NCBI RefSeq assembly: GCF_003121705.1
Contig: NZ_PYHR01000002.1
Coordinates: forward strand, 3,410,001-3,474,000
Direction of reading: 5' to 3'
Length of the DNA: 64,000 nt
From: Serinibacter arcticus
GTDB lineage: Bacteria; Actinomycetota; Actinomycetes; Actinomycetales; Beutenbergiaceae
Each line of letters begins with the position of its first letter. Within the stretch, counting starts at the first letter, position 1. The notes under the pieces are model-generated. The model was given only the letters and a program-made list of their open reading frames with translations. It made no database searches and was not told the origin of the DNA. Both the position numbers and the translations under genes were made by a program. Below, piece after piece: positions 36,856 through 46,289 of the stretch.

Positions 36856-37842
36856 ATGACGACGACGGCGGAGGTGGCGGCGGAGCGTGAGCGTCACGGG
36901 TACCTCCTGGTCCACTTCGTGGAGGACCAGGTCGGTCACGCCGAGAAGATCCATCTCTCGCTCTCGGTCGGCGACGACCCGCTGCGCTGGACGCGGCTGA
37001 ACGGCGGCCGTCCGGTCCTCGAGTCCACGGCGGGGACCGGTGGGGTGCGCGATCCGCACGTCGTGCGCGGCCCTGACGGGTTCCACATCGTGGCGACGGA
37101 CCTGCGCGTCTGGCGCCCGGAGGGACCCGACTGGTGGGCCTACCGCCACCGGGGCAGCCGGGACCTGGTGGTGTGGGACTCGCCCGACCTCCTGACGTGG
37201 TCGGAGCCCCGCCTCGTGACGGTGGCTCCGCCGTCGGCCGGGATGGCGTGGGCGCCCGAGGCGATCTACGACCCGGTCGCCGGCGAGTACCTCGTCCACT
37301 TCTCGGCCGGGCTGGCGGCGAGCGGGGACCCCGACGATCCGGACCCCGAGCAGCGGGGGACCGGCCCCAGCCGCATCATGATCACGCGCACCCGCGACTT
37401 CGTGACGTTCACGCCGGCCGAGACCTACCTCGAGCTGCCGGGCGGCGTGATCGACATGACGCTGCACGTGACGCCCGTCGGGGTGCACCGCTTCGCGAAG
37501 CAGGACGACGCCGCGCCCGACACCTGGCAGGTGTTCCACCAGCGCGGGGACGCCCTGTTCGCCGAGGACGTCACCACTCTCGCCCGCAACATCGGCGACG
37601 ACGTGGCCCCGCAGGTGGAGGGGCCGCTCGTGTTCCAGGAGAACGGGGCCCAGCGCTGGTACCTCTGGGTGGACCAGTACTCACGACTGCCGCAGGGGTA
37701 CCACGCCTACGTGACGACCGACCTCGACTCCGGCCGCTGGGACCCGGTCGAGCTGCAGCTGCCCGAGGCCACCAAGCACGGCGCCGTGATCGGTCTGTTC
37801 CGCGACGAGCACGAGGCGCTCGTCCGCCACTGGCCGGGCTGA
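36856..37842 (+). CDS. Glycoside hydrolase family 43-like protein
   Basis: 328 residues, five-bladed beta-propeller pattern: VRDPHVVRGPDGFHIVATD (catalytic Asp of the RDPH type), MAWAPEAIYDPVAGEYLVHFS, and a late Glu in QVEGPLVFQENGAQRWYLWVD. No signal peptide. GH43 enzymes act on arabinans and xylans; the exact bond is not predictable. It follows GH51 closely and probably shares its transcript and its LacI control. Confidence 0.85.
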   Translation: MTTTAEVAAERERHGYLLVHFVEDQVGHAEKIHLSLSVGDDPLRWTRLNGGRPVLESTAGTGGVRDPHVVRGPDGFHIVATDLRVWRPEGPDWWAYRHRGSRDLVVWDSPDLLTWSEPRLVTVAPPSAGMAWAPEAIYDPVAGEYLVHFSAGLAASGDPDDPDPEQRGTGPSRIMITRTRDFVTFTPAETYLELPGGVIDMTLHVTPVGVHRFAKQDDAAPDTWQVFHQRGDALFAEDVTTLARNIGDDVAPQVEGPLVFQENGAQRWYLWVDQYSRLPQGYHAYVTTDLDSGRWDPVELQLPEATKHGAVIGLFRDEHEALVRHWPG

Positions 37843-37884
37843 GGCCACTCAGCCGACCCCGCCGGGCGAGGCCACCCGACCGGG

Positions 37885-39204
37885 TCAGGCCGGCGAGTAG
37901 CGGAGCAGGGCGACGCCGTGGGGCTCGATCGTCACCGGGATCGCGGTGCTGCCGGGAGCCACGCCCCGGGCGGTGTCGCTCTGCTCGGTCACGACCGAGG
38001 TCGCCACGGCCTCGCCGCTCCAGAGGTCCTCGATCTCCCCGTCCAGCGCGGACGGGAGGTCGAGGTCCCCGGCGTCGAGCGCCACCCCGAGCGGCGCCGA
38101 CCCCAGGTTGAACGCGGCGGCGTACCGGACGCCGTCGACCCCGGCCGCGGTCCACAGCACGAGATCTCCCTCGCGGAACACCTCCCGGTTGCCGCTCGAG
38201 CCGGTGAGGATCGCGAGCACGTCGGGTCGCTGCAGCAGCGCGATCGTGTCGGGGTCGCTCGTGGGCAGGTCGCCGCCGACCATGAGGGGCGAGCGCGCGA
38301 TGATCCAGAGCGAGAGCAGCGTCCGGCGCTCGGCCGGCGTGAGGCGGTCGTCACGGGGCTCGCCGCGCTCGGCACGGATACCGATCCGGCCGAGCGGCAG
38401 CATGTCGCCGTCCGGCCAGCCGCGCTCGCCGGCGTGCGGCGCCCACCGCGCGAACCGCGCGAAGTTCGCCTCGACGTCGTCCCAGGAGTCCCACAGGTCG
38501 TCGCAGATGCGCCACATCGTGGCGTGCTCGCGAAGGTGCTCGAGCCGCGATAGCGAGAGGTCACGGCCGGGGGAGAGGGAGAGCTCGATCGCGCGCCCGC
38601 TCCGGGAGATCGCGGAGTCGAGCGCCTCGATGTCGGCGGCCTGGTAGGGCCAGAGCATGTCGTCGGCCTTGAGGAAGTCGACGCCCCACGAGGCGTAGAG
38701 CGCGACGATCGAGTCGTAGTACGCCTGGGCGGCCGGGTGGGTGTGGTCGAGCCCGTCCATGTCAGGGTTCCACTCGCACCGGTTCGTCGGATCGGCGATC
38801 TCGCGCACGGTGTGCGTGGTCCCCAGCACCGGACAGTCGCGCTCGGTGGCGAGGCGGGGGACGCCCCGCATGATGTGGATCCCCAGCCGCAGCCCGAGCG
38901 CGTGGATCTTCTCGGCGATCGGGCCGAACCCGGCGCCGTCGGCGGAGCTCGGGAACCGCCCGACGTCGGGCACGAGCCGGCCGTGGGCGTCCAGCGCGAG
39001 GGGGGCGTCGGCGTTGTAGCCGTGCGAGCGCGCGGTGGGGTCGGACCAGTCGATGTCGATCACCACCGTGTTCCAGCCGTACGGCAGGAGGTGCTCCGCC
39101 ATGAAGGCGGCGTTCGCGAGCACCTCGGTCTCGGTGACCGTGGTACCGAAGCAGTCCCAGCTGTTCCAACCCATCGGGGGAGCGGGTGTCGGCGACGTCG
39201 CCAT
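37885..39204 (-). CDS. GH27 glycosidase (alpha-galactosidase or beta-L-arabinopyranosidase)
   Basis: 439 residues, no signal peptide. GH27 signatures: PPMGWNSWDCFG near the start, nucleophile D181 in VDFLKADDM, acid/base candidates D235/D236 in WRICDDLWDSW. The usual DD pair after the second strand is replaced by VVIDIDWSD (residues 47-54). Given neighbours that all handle arabinose, beta-L-arabinopyranosidase activity is a real alternative. It is transcribed towards GH43 and has a palindrome TTAACGTTAA about 80 bases before its start. Confidence 0.88.
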   Translation of the reverse strand: MATSPTPAPPMGWNSWDCFGTTVTETEVLANAAFMAEHLLPYGWNTVVIDIDWSDPTARSHGYNADAPLALDAHGRLVPDVGRFPSSADGAGFGPIAEKIHALGLRLGIHIMRGVPRLATERDCPVLGTTHTVREIADPTNRCEWNPDMDGLDHTHPAAQAYYDSIVALYASWGVDFLKADDMLWPYQAADIEALDSAISRSGRAIELSLSPGRDLSLSRLEHLREHATMWRICDDLWDSWDDVEANFARFARWAPHAGERGWPDGDMLPLGRIGIRAERGEPRDDRLTPAERRTLLSLWIIARSPLMVGGDLPTSDPDTIALLQRPDVLAILTGSSGNREVFREGDLVLWTAAGVDGVRYAAAFNLGSAPLGVALDAGDLDLPSALDGEIEDLWSGEAVATSVVTEQSDTARGVAPGSTAIPVTIEPHGVALLRYSPA

Positions 39205-39282
39205 GGGAGGACCTTCTTCGCGGTGAGGGTGGCGGGGCCGCGGTCCGCGTCGTCGCGGCGGGCCGTGCGGTGGTGCGTCGCT

Positions 39283-39292
39283 TTAACGTTAA
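39283..39292. promoter_or_regulatory. LacI-type operator TTAACGTTAA
   Basis: A perfect 10-bp palindrome with central CG, the usual shape of a LacI operator core, lies between the GH27 gene and the lacI pair. It is conspicuous because it is AT-rich in a GC-rich neighbourhood. Which of the three LacI proteins binds it is unknown. Confidence 0.65.
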
Positions 39293-39420
39293 CACCACGC
39301 GTACCGTCCTCGTCCAGCCCTGATCCAGCCCCCATCCCGGCCCCGCCCCCGGGCCGGCCCGCGCCACCGGCGCACCGCGTCCGGTCGCCGATCGGACCGG
39401 TTCGTCCCTACCCTGTCCCC

Positions 39421-40407
39421 ATGCCAGCCACGATGCGCGACGTCGCCGCGCTCGCCGGCGTCTCGCTCAAGACGGTCTCGCGCGTGGTCAACCTCGAGCC
39501 GCACACGCGTCCGGAGGTCGTGGCGCGCGTGAGATCGGCCATCGCCGAGCTCGAGTGGGTCCCGAACGGGAGCGCGCGCTCCCTGCGCACGGGGCGGACG
39601 GGGGTCATCGCGGTGGCGGTGCCCGAGCTGCGCCGGCCGTACGTCTCCGGACTGGCCGAGGCCGTTGTCTCCGAGGTGTACCGGCGGGGGCTGCAGGCCG
39701 CCGTCGAGCCGGTCCAGGGCCTGCCGGAACGCACCCGGGCGATCCTGGCGAGCCTCGGACGCGCCGTCGACGGCGTCGTCCTCATCGGGCAGCAGGACGC
39801 TACGCAGCTCGACGGGCTGCGGGCCCAGGACCCGGTCGTCACCCTCCACGCGGGCGAGGCGACCGGCGTCGACTCGGTCGACCCCGACCTCGTGGAGTCA
39901 GCCACGCTCCTCGCCCGGCACCTGGTGGTGATGGGGCGCCAGCGCCCGGTGATGCTCGGCTTCGACCGGTTTCCCGACGGCGAGCGGGTGGTGGCGAGGG
40001 CGCTGCGGCTGGCCGGGCTCACGCCGTCGACGGCCGGGGTCGCCGGACTGCGGTACCGCGCCCAGGCCGCGCTGGCCACCCCTCGGCTGCTCGAGGCGTT
40101 CCCCGACGCCGACGCCGTGCTCTGCGGGAGCGACGAGCTCGCCCTCGGCGTGCTCGCGGTGCTCGCGCAGCGGGGGATCGCGGTGCCGGACGACATCGCC
40201 GTCGCCGGCTTCGACAACCTCGACGACAGCACGTTCTCGACACCGTCCCTCACCACGATCGACCCCGGCACGCACAGGCTCGCCCGTTCCACGCTGGACC
40301 TCCTCGCGGACCGGTTGTCCGGCCTGGGGGATCCGACGCCGAGACGCGTCATCTCGCCGGTCGACCTGGTCCGTCGCGAGTCGACCCTCGGAGCGTCGCT
40401 CTCGTGA
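39421..40407 (+). CDS. LacI family regulator
   Basis: 328 residues. HTH TMRDVAALAGVSLKTVSRVV is at the N-terminus, then a hinge RSLRTGRTGVIAVAVPEL and the sugar-binding core, ending FDNLDDSTFSTPSLTTI. There is no ribosome site before ATG 39421; TACCCT at 39409-39414 would place the transcript start at the ATG, so a leaderless mRNA is plausible. Its end overlaps the next lacI (GTGA). It is divergent from GH27. Confidence 0.9.
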   Translation: MPATMRDVAALAGVSLKTVSRVVNLEPHTRPEVVARVRSAIAELEWVPNGSARSLRTGRTGVIAVAVPELRRPYVSGLAEAVVSEVYRRGLQAAVEPVQGLPERTRAILASLGRAVDGVVLIGQQDATQLDGLRAQDPVVTLHAGEATGVDSVDPDLVESATLLARHLVVMGRQRPVMLGFDRFPDGERVVARALRLAGLTPSTAGVAGLRYRAQAALATPRLLEAFPDADAVLCGSDELALGVLAVLAQRGIAVPDDIAVAGFDNLDDSTFSTPSLTTIDPGTHRLARSTLDLLADRLSGLGDPTPRRVISPVDLVRRESTLGASLS

Positions 40408-41411
40408 CCGCCGGACAGCAGCCCACCCTCCAGGACGTCGCGCTGGTCGCCGAGGTCTCGGCCAAGACCGTCTCGAACGTGCTCCTGGGGCGCCCCGGCG
40501 CCTCGCCGACGACCCGCGCACGCGTGCTCGAGGCGGTCGAGAGCGTGGGCTACCGGGTCAACCGCGCCGGCCGCGGCCTCGCCTCCGGGCGCACCGGCCG
40601 CGTCGCGATCGTCATCCCGATGCTCTACCAGCCCTACTTCGCCGAGGTGGCCGAGCGGCTGATCCTGGCGCTGGCCGAGCACGGGATCGACACCACCCTG
40701 CGGATCGCGCCTGACCCCGAGGCCGAGCGCGACGCGGCCCTGGGTCTCACCACCCCGGACGTGGACGGCGTCATCGTCTGCCCCCACGGCCACCTCGCGG
40801 AGATGCTCCGGGGGGTCACCCTCACCCGGCCGGTCGTCCAGCTCGGCGGGCTCCCCACCGACGCGATCGACTGCGTCGTGATGGGCGAGGAGGAGGGGGC
40901 GCACGCCGTCGCGACCCACCTCCTCGAGCAGGGCCGGCGGCGCATCGCACTGGTGTGGAACGCGACCTCGCACGACGGGCCCGACGGCGAGCGCTTCGAG
41001 GGCTACCTGCGCGCGCTGGCCGAGCACGGGCTCACCCACGACCCCCTGCTCTTCACCACGGGGTCGGACTGGGACCGCCGGATGTCGGGCTACGAGGCCA
41101 TGGTGGCGCTGCTCCGCTCGGGCGCGAGGTTCGATGCCGCCCTGTGCGTCAACGACGCCGTGGCGGTGGGGGCGATGCGCGCGCTGCGCTCCCACGGGCG
41201 CGAGGTTCCGGGCGACGTCGCCGTGACCGGCTTCGACGACACCGCCGAGGGAGAGTTCACGACGCCGTCGCTGACGTCGGTCAATCCGCGCAAGGCGGAG
41301 ATGGTCGCGCACGCCGTCCGGATGCTCGTGGACCGGCTGGACGGCTTCGACGGTCCGTCGCGGTCCGTCCGCACGGGCGCCGATCTGGTCGTCCGCGCCT
41401 CGAGCGGTTGA
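40404..41411 (+). CDS. LacI family regulator, overlapping the previous lacI
   Basis: 335 residues from GTG 40404. HTH TLQDVALVAEVSAKTVSNVL, hinge RAGRGLASGRTGRVAIVIPM, and the effector core ending TGFDDTAEGEFTTPSLTSV. Coupled to the preceding lacI by a 4-base overlap, so the two regulators are made together. It precedes GH127 and the ABC importer by 190 bases that hold a promoter with a palindrome, its likely target. Confidence 0.9.
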   Translation: MTAGQQPTLQDVALVAEVSAKTVSNVLLGRPGASPTTRARVLEAVESVGYRVNRAGRGLASGRTGRVAIVIPMLYQPYFAEVAERLILALAEHGIDTTLRIAPDPEAERDAALGLTTPDVDGVIVCPHGHLAEMLRGVTLTRPVVQLGGLPTDAIDCVVMGEEEGAHAVATHLLEQGRRRIALVWNATSHDGPDGERFEGYLRALAEHGLTHDPLLFTTGSDWDRRMSGYEAMVALLRSGARFDAALCVNDAVAVGAMRALRSHGREVPGDVAVTGFDDTAEGEFTTPSLTSVNPRKAEMVAHAVRMLVDRLDGFDGPSRSVRTGADLVVRASSG

Positions 41412-41488
41412 GGCCCCGCGCCCCACGACGCGACCCCGCACCGGTCGGGCGCCCGTCCCGTTCGGCCCGAGAACTTTTTCTTGTCCTG

Positions 41489-41520
41489 CCGTTGACAACG
41501 CTGAATCAACGGGCAAGACT
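41489..41520 (+). promoter_or_regulatory. Promoter with overlapping palindrome before GH127
   Basis: TTGACA (41492-41497), a 17-base spacer and AAGACT (41515-41520) make a plausible sigma-A promoter. CCGTTGA (41489-41495) and TCAACGG (41506-41512) form an inverted repeat over the -35 box and spacer, a position where a bound LacI protein would block transcription. Confidence 0.6.
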
Positions 41521-41603
41521 CCCTGCAGACCTCGGACGGGACCGACGCAGATGTCGGTCAGGGATCCGGGGGAACGCCCACCTCTGGTCGAGGGAGACCA
41601 TCC

Positions 41604-43520
41604 GTGCCCACCGCCGCTGCCCGTTCCGGCCCCGTGTCGTCCGTCGCCCCGGCCGCGCCCGTCGCCGCCGTCGCCGACCACCGCGGGCTCGATCTCGCCG
41701 CCGTCCGTCTGACGCACGGCCCGCTGGCCGAGTGGCAGGAGCTCAACGCCGCCGCGACGATCCCGCACTGCATCGCGCAGCTCGAGACCTCGGGCGTGCT
41801 CGACAACTTCCGCCGCGTCGTCGGCGAGTCCGGCGCGGAGTTCCGCGGTTTCTGGTTCGCCGACTCCGACCTGTACAAGGTGATCGAGGCCGTCGGGTGG
41901 GAGATCGCCCGCACCGGTACCGAGGAGTTCGACGCGTGGCTCGACGACGTCGTCGGCCTCGTGGCCCGCACGGCCGAGCCGAGCGGCTACGTGCACACCT
42001 ACATCCAGGGCGTCGCTCCCGAGAAGAAGTTCGTGCAGCTCGAGCTGACGCACGAGATGTACGTGCTCGGCCACATGATCCAGGCTGCCGTGGCGCTCAG
42101 CCGGGCGAACGGGCGCGACGACCTGCTGCGGCTCGCCCGGTCCTTCGCCGACCTGGTCGACCGTCGCTTCGGCCCCGGTCGCGAGGACGGGATCTGCGGC
42201 CACCCCGAGATCGAGACGGCCCTGGTCGAGCTCTACCGGCACACGGGCGAGGAGCGCTACCTGCGGCTGGCCGAGCGCATGGTGGACCTGCGCGGCCGCG
42301 GCCTGCTCCCGGTCGGTGGGCTCGGGGCCAGGTACTTCCAGGACCACGCCCCGGTGCGGGAGGCGACCTCCGCCGTCGGTCACGCCGTCCGCCAGCTCTA
42401 CCTCAACGCCGGTGTCACCGACGTCTACCTCGAGACCGGTGACGCGACGCTGATGTCGGCGATGGACGCCCAGTGGGCGAGCGTGCACGAGCGCAAGATG
42501 TACATCTCGGGCGCCTTCGGCTCGCGCCACCGGGACGAGGCCTTCGGCGACGACTACGAGCTGCCCAGCGAGCGCGCCTACGCGGAGACGTGCGCCACCA
42601 TCGCCGACCTGCACTGGACGTGGCGGATGCTGCTGGCCGGCGGGGCGGCCGGCGCCGCGACCTTCGCCGAGACGATCGAGCGCGAGATCCACAACGCCCT
42701 CGCCGCGTCGATCGACGCCAGCGGGACCCGCTTCTTCTACTCCAACCCGCTGCAGCAGCGCCCCGACCGCTACAGCGAGGAGAACGCCCCGCGCACGCGC
42801 ACGCCCTGGTACGTCTGCGCGTGCTGCCCGCCGAACATCGCCCGCACCGTCGCCCAGCTGAGCTGCTACGTCGCCAGCTCGACGGCGGACACGCTGTGGG
42901 TGCACCTCCTCGCCGGCGCGGAGATCGACCTCCCGGAGCACCTGGGTGACGGCGTGCTGCGGATCGAGACCTCCTACCCGGCGGACGGCGCGGTGCGCCT
43001 GTCGGTGCACGGCCAGGTGGTCGACGGCGCACGGCTGGCCGTGCGGATCCCGTCCTGGTCGTCGGCGAGCGAGGTGCGCGACGACGACGGCGCCGCGGCC
43101 GCAGCGACCGACGGCTACGCCGTGCTCCCGCTCACCGCCGGGGCCACCTACGACCTCGACCTCGACCTGGCGCCACGCTTCACCCGGGCGCACCACCGCG
43201 TCGACGCCGTGCGCGGGACGCTGGCGATCGAGCGCGGACCGCTCGTCTACTGCATCGAGCAGGCCGATCTCGACGGCGTCGAGGTCGACGACCTCGTCCT
43301 CGTGCCGGGGGCGGGCGTCGCGGAGGGCGAGGGCACCGCGCTCACCGTGACGTGCGCCGTCGTGCCCGGCGGCGACGCGCTCTACCCGGCGGCCGGAGCG
43401 CCGCCGACGGCTGCCGCGGACCATCCGGCGACGGTCACCGCCACCGCCATCCCCTTCGCCACCTGGGGCAATCGCGCCCCGGGTCCGATGCGGGTCTGGA
43501 TCCCCGTCCAGACCTTCTGA
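41604..43520 (+). CDS. Beta-L-arabinofuranosidase, GH127
   Basis: 638 residues; GTG 41604 follows GAGGGAGA. No signal peptide. Catalytic zinc residues match the Bifidobacterium HypBA1 set with a constant offset of ten: E328 and C330 in YAETCAT, C407 and C408 in YVCACCPPN. The (alpha/alpha)6 region is seen in FWFADSDLYKVIEAVGWE and GHPEIETALVELYRHTGEERYL. GH127 cleaves beta-1,2-arabinobiose and hydroxyproline-linked arabinose. It is first in a run with the ABC importer, DUF624 and GH31 genes. Confidence 0.93.
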   Translation: MPTAAARSGPVSSVAPAAPVAAVADHRGLDLAAVRLTHGPLAEWQELNAAATIPHCIAQLETSGVLDNFRRVVGESGAEFRGFWFADSDLYKVIEAVGWEIARTGTEEFDAWLDDVVGLVARTAEPSGYVHTYIQGVAPEKKFVQLELTHEMYVLGHMIQAAVALSRANGRDDLLRLARSFADLVDRRFGPGREDGICGHPEIETALVELYRHTGEERYLRLAERMVDLRGRGLLPVGGLGARYFQDHAPVREATSAVGHAVRQLYLNAGVTDVYLETGDATLMSAMDAQWASVHERKMYISGAFGSRHRDEAFGDDYELPSERAYAETCATIADLHWTWRMLLAGGAAGAATFAETIEREIHNALAASIDASGTRFFYSNPLQQRPDRYSEENAPRTRTPWYVCACCPPNIARTVAQLSCYVASSTADTLWVHLLAGAEIDLPEHLGDGVLRIETSYPADGAVRLSVHGQVVDGARLAVRIPSWSSASEVRDDDGAAAAATDGYAVLPLTAGATYDLDLDLAPRFTRAHHRVDAVRGTLAIERGPLVYCIEQADLDGVEVDDLVLVPGAGVAEGEGTALTVTCAVVPGGDALYPAAGAPPTAAADHPATVTATAIPFATWGNRAPGPMRVWIPVQTF

Positions 43521-43528
43521 CCCGCCGC

Positions 43529-43550
43529 GCGAGGGACCCCCGTCCCTCGC
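43529..43550 (+). terminator. Intercistronic hairpin between GH127 and binding-protein genes
   Basis: A perfect 9-bp stem: GCGAGGGAC (43529-43537) and GTCCCTCGC (43542-43550) with loop CCCC. There is no T tract, so it more likely adjusts mRNA stability or attenuates than fully terminates. Confidence 0.55.
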
Positions 43551-43594
43551 CGAACCCTGGCGAGCCCCCTGGCTCACCGTCTCGAGGAGGAGAC

Positions 43595-45235
43595 ATGTCA
43601 CGGAATGCGCGAGCACCTCAGGTCGTGCGAGGACGGGCCGCAGCCGCGGCGTCCGTCGTCGCGGCGCTGAGCCTGGTCCTGGCCGCGTGCAGCGGCGGTG
43701 GCGACGACGGCTCGGACGGGGAAGATCCTGCGGACGGCTCTCCCGCCGAGCTCACGATCATGGTGATCAAGCACCCCCTGACCAAGCCGATGGCCGAGAT
43801 GGGCTGGGTCTCCCAGCTCGAGGAGCGGGCGAACGTCTCGATCACCTGGGAGGAGGTCGCGGCCGACTGGGACCAGAAGAAGAACCCGATGCTCGCCGCC
43901 GGTGACGTGCCCGACCTGATCATCGGCAACAACGCGATCACCGACGCCGACCTGTCCACGTTCGGCTCGCTGTTCGAGGACCTCAGCGACGACCTCGACG
44001 CGCTGCCGAACGTGCAGGCCCTGTTCGAGGAGGTGGACGGCGCCGAGTCGTTGGCCACCCAGACGAGCGGCGAGGTGTTCTCGATCCCGAGCTACAAGCG
44101 CTTCTGGCCGACGGCGATCACGCACCAGTACATCAACCAGCAGTGGCTGGACACGCTCGGTCTGGAGCAGCCGACGACGTGGGACGAGCTCTTCGACGTC
44201 CTGGTCGCGTTCAAGGAGGGGGACCCGAACGGGAACGGCCAGGCGGACGAGATCCCGATGGACTTCGCGCCTGTCGGCACGACCGGCTTCGGCTACTTCA
44301 ACCCGTCCGCGCTCCTGGGGAGCACGGGTCTGCCGATCTCCGGCGGGGGCGGCGAGGGCTACTTCCTCGAGGACGGGGAGGTGAAGAACTTCTTCACCGA
44401 CGAGCGCTACCGCGACACGGTCGAGTTCCTGCACCGCTGCTGGGAGGCCGGACTCATCAGCAACGAGGCCTTCACCCAGGACTACTCCACCTACCAGTCG
44501 GTCGCCCGCGGGACGGGCGACGAGGCCAGGGTCGGGTTCTCCTGGGGCTGGTCGGGCTCCGACCGCTTCGGCCCCGGGGTGTACGAGCAGTACGAGGCCG
44601 TGGCGCCCCTGCTCGCGGAGGAGGGTCAGTCCGCCCCCGTGCGCTGGTCCTACGACTTCGAGAACCTGACGCGGAACGCGATCACCATGGCGGCGGACAC
44701 CCGGAGCAAGGACGCGGCGCTGCGGGTCATCAACGAGTTCTACAGCCCCGACATGTCGATCCAGGTGCTGTTCGGAGACATCGGGCCGAACGTCGAGCAG
44801 GTCTCGGACACCGAGTTCACGGTCCTGCCGCCGGCGGACGAGAACCTGGACCCGTCGACCTGGAAGTGGACGTCGTCGATCGCCGACAACGGGCCGATCT
44901 ACCTGCGCGAGGACATGGAGGTCGAGCTCCCGACCGACCTCGCCGAGGCCGTCGAGGACGCGCTGCCGCTGGAGGTGGCGTTCGAGGACTTCGACGTCGA
45001 CACCAACGTGTACCCGAGCCTGTTCATCCACATGAGCCAGGCGGACATCAGCTCGACGGCCCTGAACAACACCGGGATCCTCGGGGTCGCGATGCCCAAG
45101 TTCGCCGAGTTCGTCACCACCGGCGGCGCGACCGACCAGTGGGACACCTACGTCTCGCAGATCGAGGGCCTCGGCGTCCAGCAGAACATCGACATCATGC
45201 AGACCTACTACGACGAGTACATGGCATCCAAGTAG
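43595..45235 (+). CDS. ABC sugar-binding lipoprotein (LplA/YtcQ type)
   Basis: 546 residues. GAGGAGGAGA precedes ATG 43595. Lipobox LVLAAC with C32, followed by a Gly/Asp-rich linker. The long solute-binding domain (GDVPDLIIGNNAITDADL, YINQQWLDTLGLEQPTTWDELFDVL, FTQDYSTYQSVARG) is of the family-1 type paired with LplB/LplC permeases. It should capture an oligosaccharide, probably arabino-oligosaccharide given GH127 next to it. Confidence 0.92.
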   Translation: MSRNARAPQVVRGRAAAAASVVAALSLVLAACSGGGDDGSDGEDPADGSPAELTIMVIKHPLTKPMAEMGWVSQLEERANVSITWEEVAADWDQKKNPMLAAGDVPDLIIGNNAITDADLSTFGSLFEDLSDDLDALPNVQALFEEVDGAESLATQTSGEVFSIPSYKRFWPTAITHQYINQQWLDTLGLEQPTTWDELFDVLVAFKEGDPNGNGQADEIPMDFAPVGTTGFGYFNPSALLGSTGLPISGGGGEGYFLEDGEVKNFFTDERYRDTVEFLHRCWEAGLISNEAFTQDYSTYQSVARGTGDEARVGFSWGWSGSDRFGPGVYEQYEAVAPLLAEEGQSAPVRWSYDFENLTRNAITMAADTRSKDAALRVINEFYSPDMSIQVLFGDIGPNVEQVSDTEFTVLPPADENLDPSTWKWTSSIADNGPIYLREDMEVELPTDLAEAVEDALPLEVAFEDFDVDTNVYPSLFIHMSQADISSTALNNTGILGVAMPKFAEFVTTGGATDQWDTYVSQIEGLGVQQNIDIMQTYYDEYMASK

Positions 45236-45245
45236 CCACGCCCTG

Positions 45246-45285
45246 CCGGGACCGGCCGCGGCAACGTGGCTGCGGCCGGTCCCGG
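45246..45285 (+). terminator. Intercistronic hairpin after the binding-protein gene
   Basis: A 14-bp perfect stem: CCGGGACCGGCCGC (45246-45259) and its complement at 45272-45285, loop 12 bases. No T tract. Its place between the binding protein and first permease fits partial termination or 3'-end protection that raises binding-protein yield. Confidence 0.65.
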
Positions 45286-45307
45286 GCCCCTCACGAAACG
45301 AGATGTC

Positions 45308-46273
45308 ATGGCAGCTGTGCTCGAGAGACCACCCGCGGAGGTGGCGGTTCGCCGCCGACCCTCGCGCGGTGCACGCGTGAAGAGGCATTTCGCCCGGCAG
45401 TGGCAGCTGTGGGCGATGCTCGCACCGGCGATCGTCGTCACCGCGATCTTCGCCTACGGCCCGATGTACGGGATCCAGCTCGCCTTCCGCGAGTTCGACT
45501 TCGCCGCCGGTCTGACCGGCGGGGAATGGGTCGGGCTGAAGTACTTCCAGCAGTTCTTCGACTCGCCGCAGTTCTGGACGTTGATGCGGAACACGGTCAC
45601 GATCAGTCTGACGACCCTGGTCTTCGGGTTCATCGCCCCCATCGCGCTCGCCCTCCTCATCAACCAGGTGATCGGGGTACGGCGCAAGCGGTTCACCCAG
45701 ACGGCGACCTACCTGCCGCACTTCATCTCGATCGTGGTGATCGTGGGCATGCTGCAGGTGTTCCTCTCACCCAGCACCGGGCTGATCACACGTTTCCTGG
45801 AGAACTTCGGCATCACCGGGGTGAACTTCCTGGGTGACACCTCGACCTTCGTCCCCGTCTACGTCATCTCCGAGGTGTGGCAGCACTGCGGGTGGAACAG
45901 CATCATCTACCTCGCGGCGCTCGCGAACGTCGACACCCAGCTCTACGAGGCCGCGCGGATCGACGGGGCGAGCCGTTTCCAGATCATCCGGCACGTCGAC
46001 ATCCCGGCCCTCATCCCCACGATGGTGATCCTGTTCGTCCTGAACATGGGTGGGGTCCTCAACACGGGCTTCGAGAAGATCTTCCTGATGCAGAACACGC
46101 TGAACCTGCCCGTGTCGGAAGTGATCTCGACCTACGTCTACAAGATCGGCATCGTCGGCAGCCAGTTCAGCTACTCCACGGCGATCGGGCTGTTCAACAC
46201 GATCATCAACTTCGCGTTCCTCGTGGGCGCCAACCAGCTGGCGAAGCGTGTCGCCAACACGAGTCTCTGGTGA
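45308..46273 (+). CDS. ABC sugar permease (LplB/YteP type)
   Basis: 321 residues with about six membrane segments (WAMLAPAIVVTAIFAYGPMYG first). The EAA motif EAARIDGASRFQIIRHVDIP faces the ATPase. Start ATG 45308 is close to weak GAGA. It forms a heterodimer with the next permease. No ATPase gene is in this cluster; a shared MsmK-type ATPase encoded elsewhere is expected. Confidence 0.92.
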   Translation: MAAVLERPPAEVAVRRRPSRGARVKRHFARQWQLWAMLAPAIVVTAIFAYGPMYGIQLAFREFDFAAGLTGGEWVGLKYFQQFFDSPQFWTLMRNTVTISLTTLVFGFIAPIALALLINQVIGVRRKRFTQTATYLPHFISIVVIVGMLQVFLSPSTGLITRFLENFGITGVNFLGDTSTFVPVYVISEVWQHCGWNSIIYLAALANVDTQLYEAARIDGASRFQIIRHVDIPALIPTMVILFVLNMGGVLNTGFEKIFLMQNTLNLPVSEVISTYVYKIGIVGSQFSYSTAIGLFNTIINFAFLVGANQLAKRVANTSLW

Positions 46274-46289
46274 CGGGGAGGGAGGCATC

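Noticed and set aside
39408-43616. A 1402-residue minus-strand open frame opposite two lacI genes and GH127
   Set aside because: The sense genes have clear catalytic and DNA-binding motifs; the antisense frame has none and no ribosome site.
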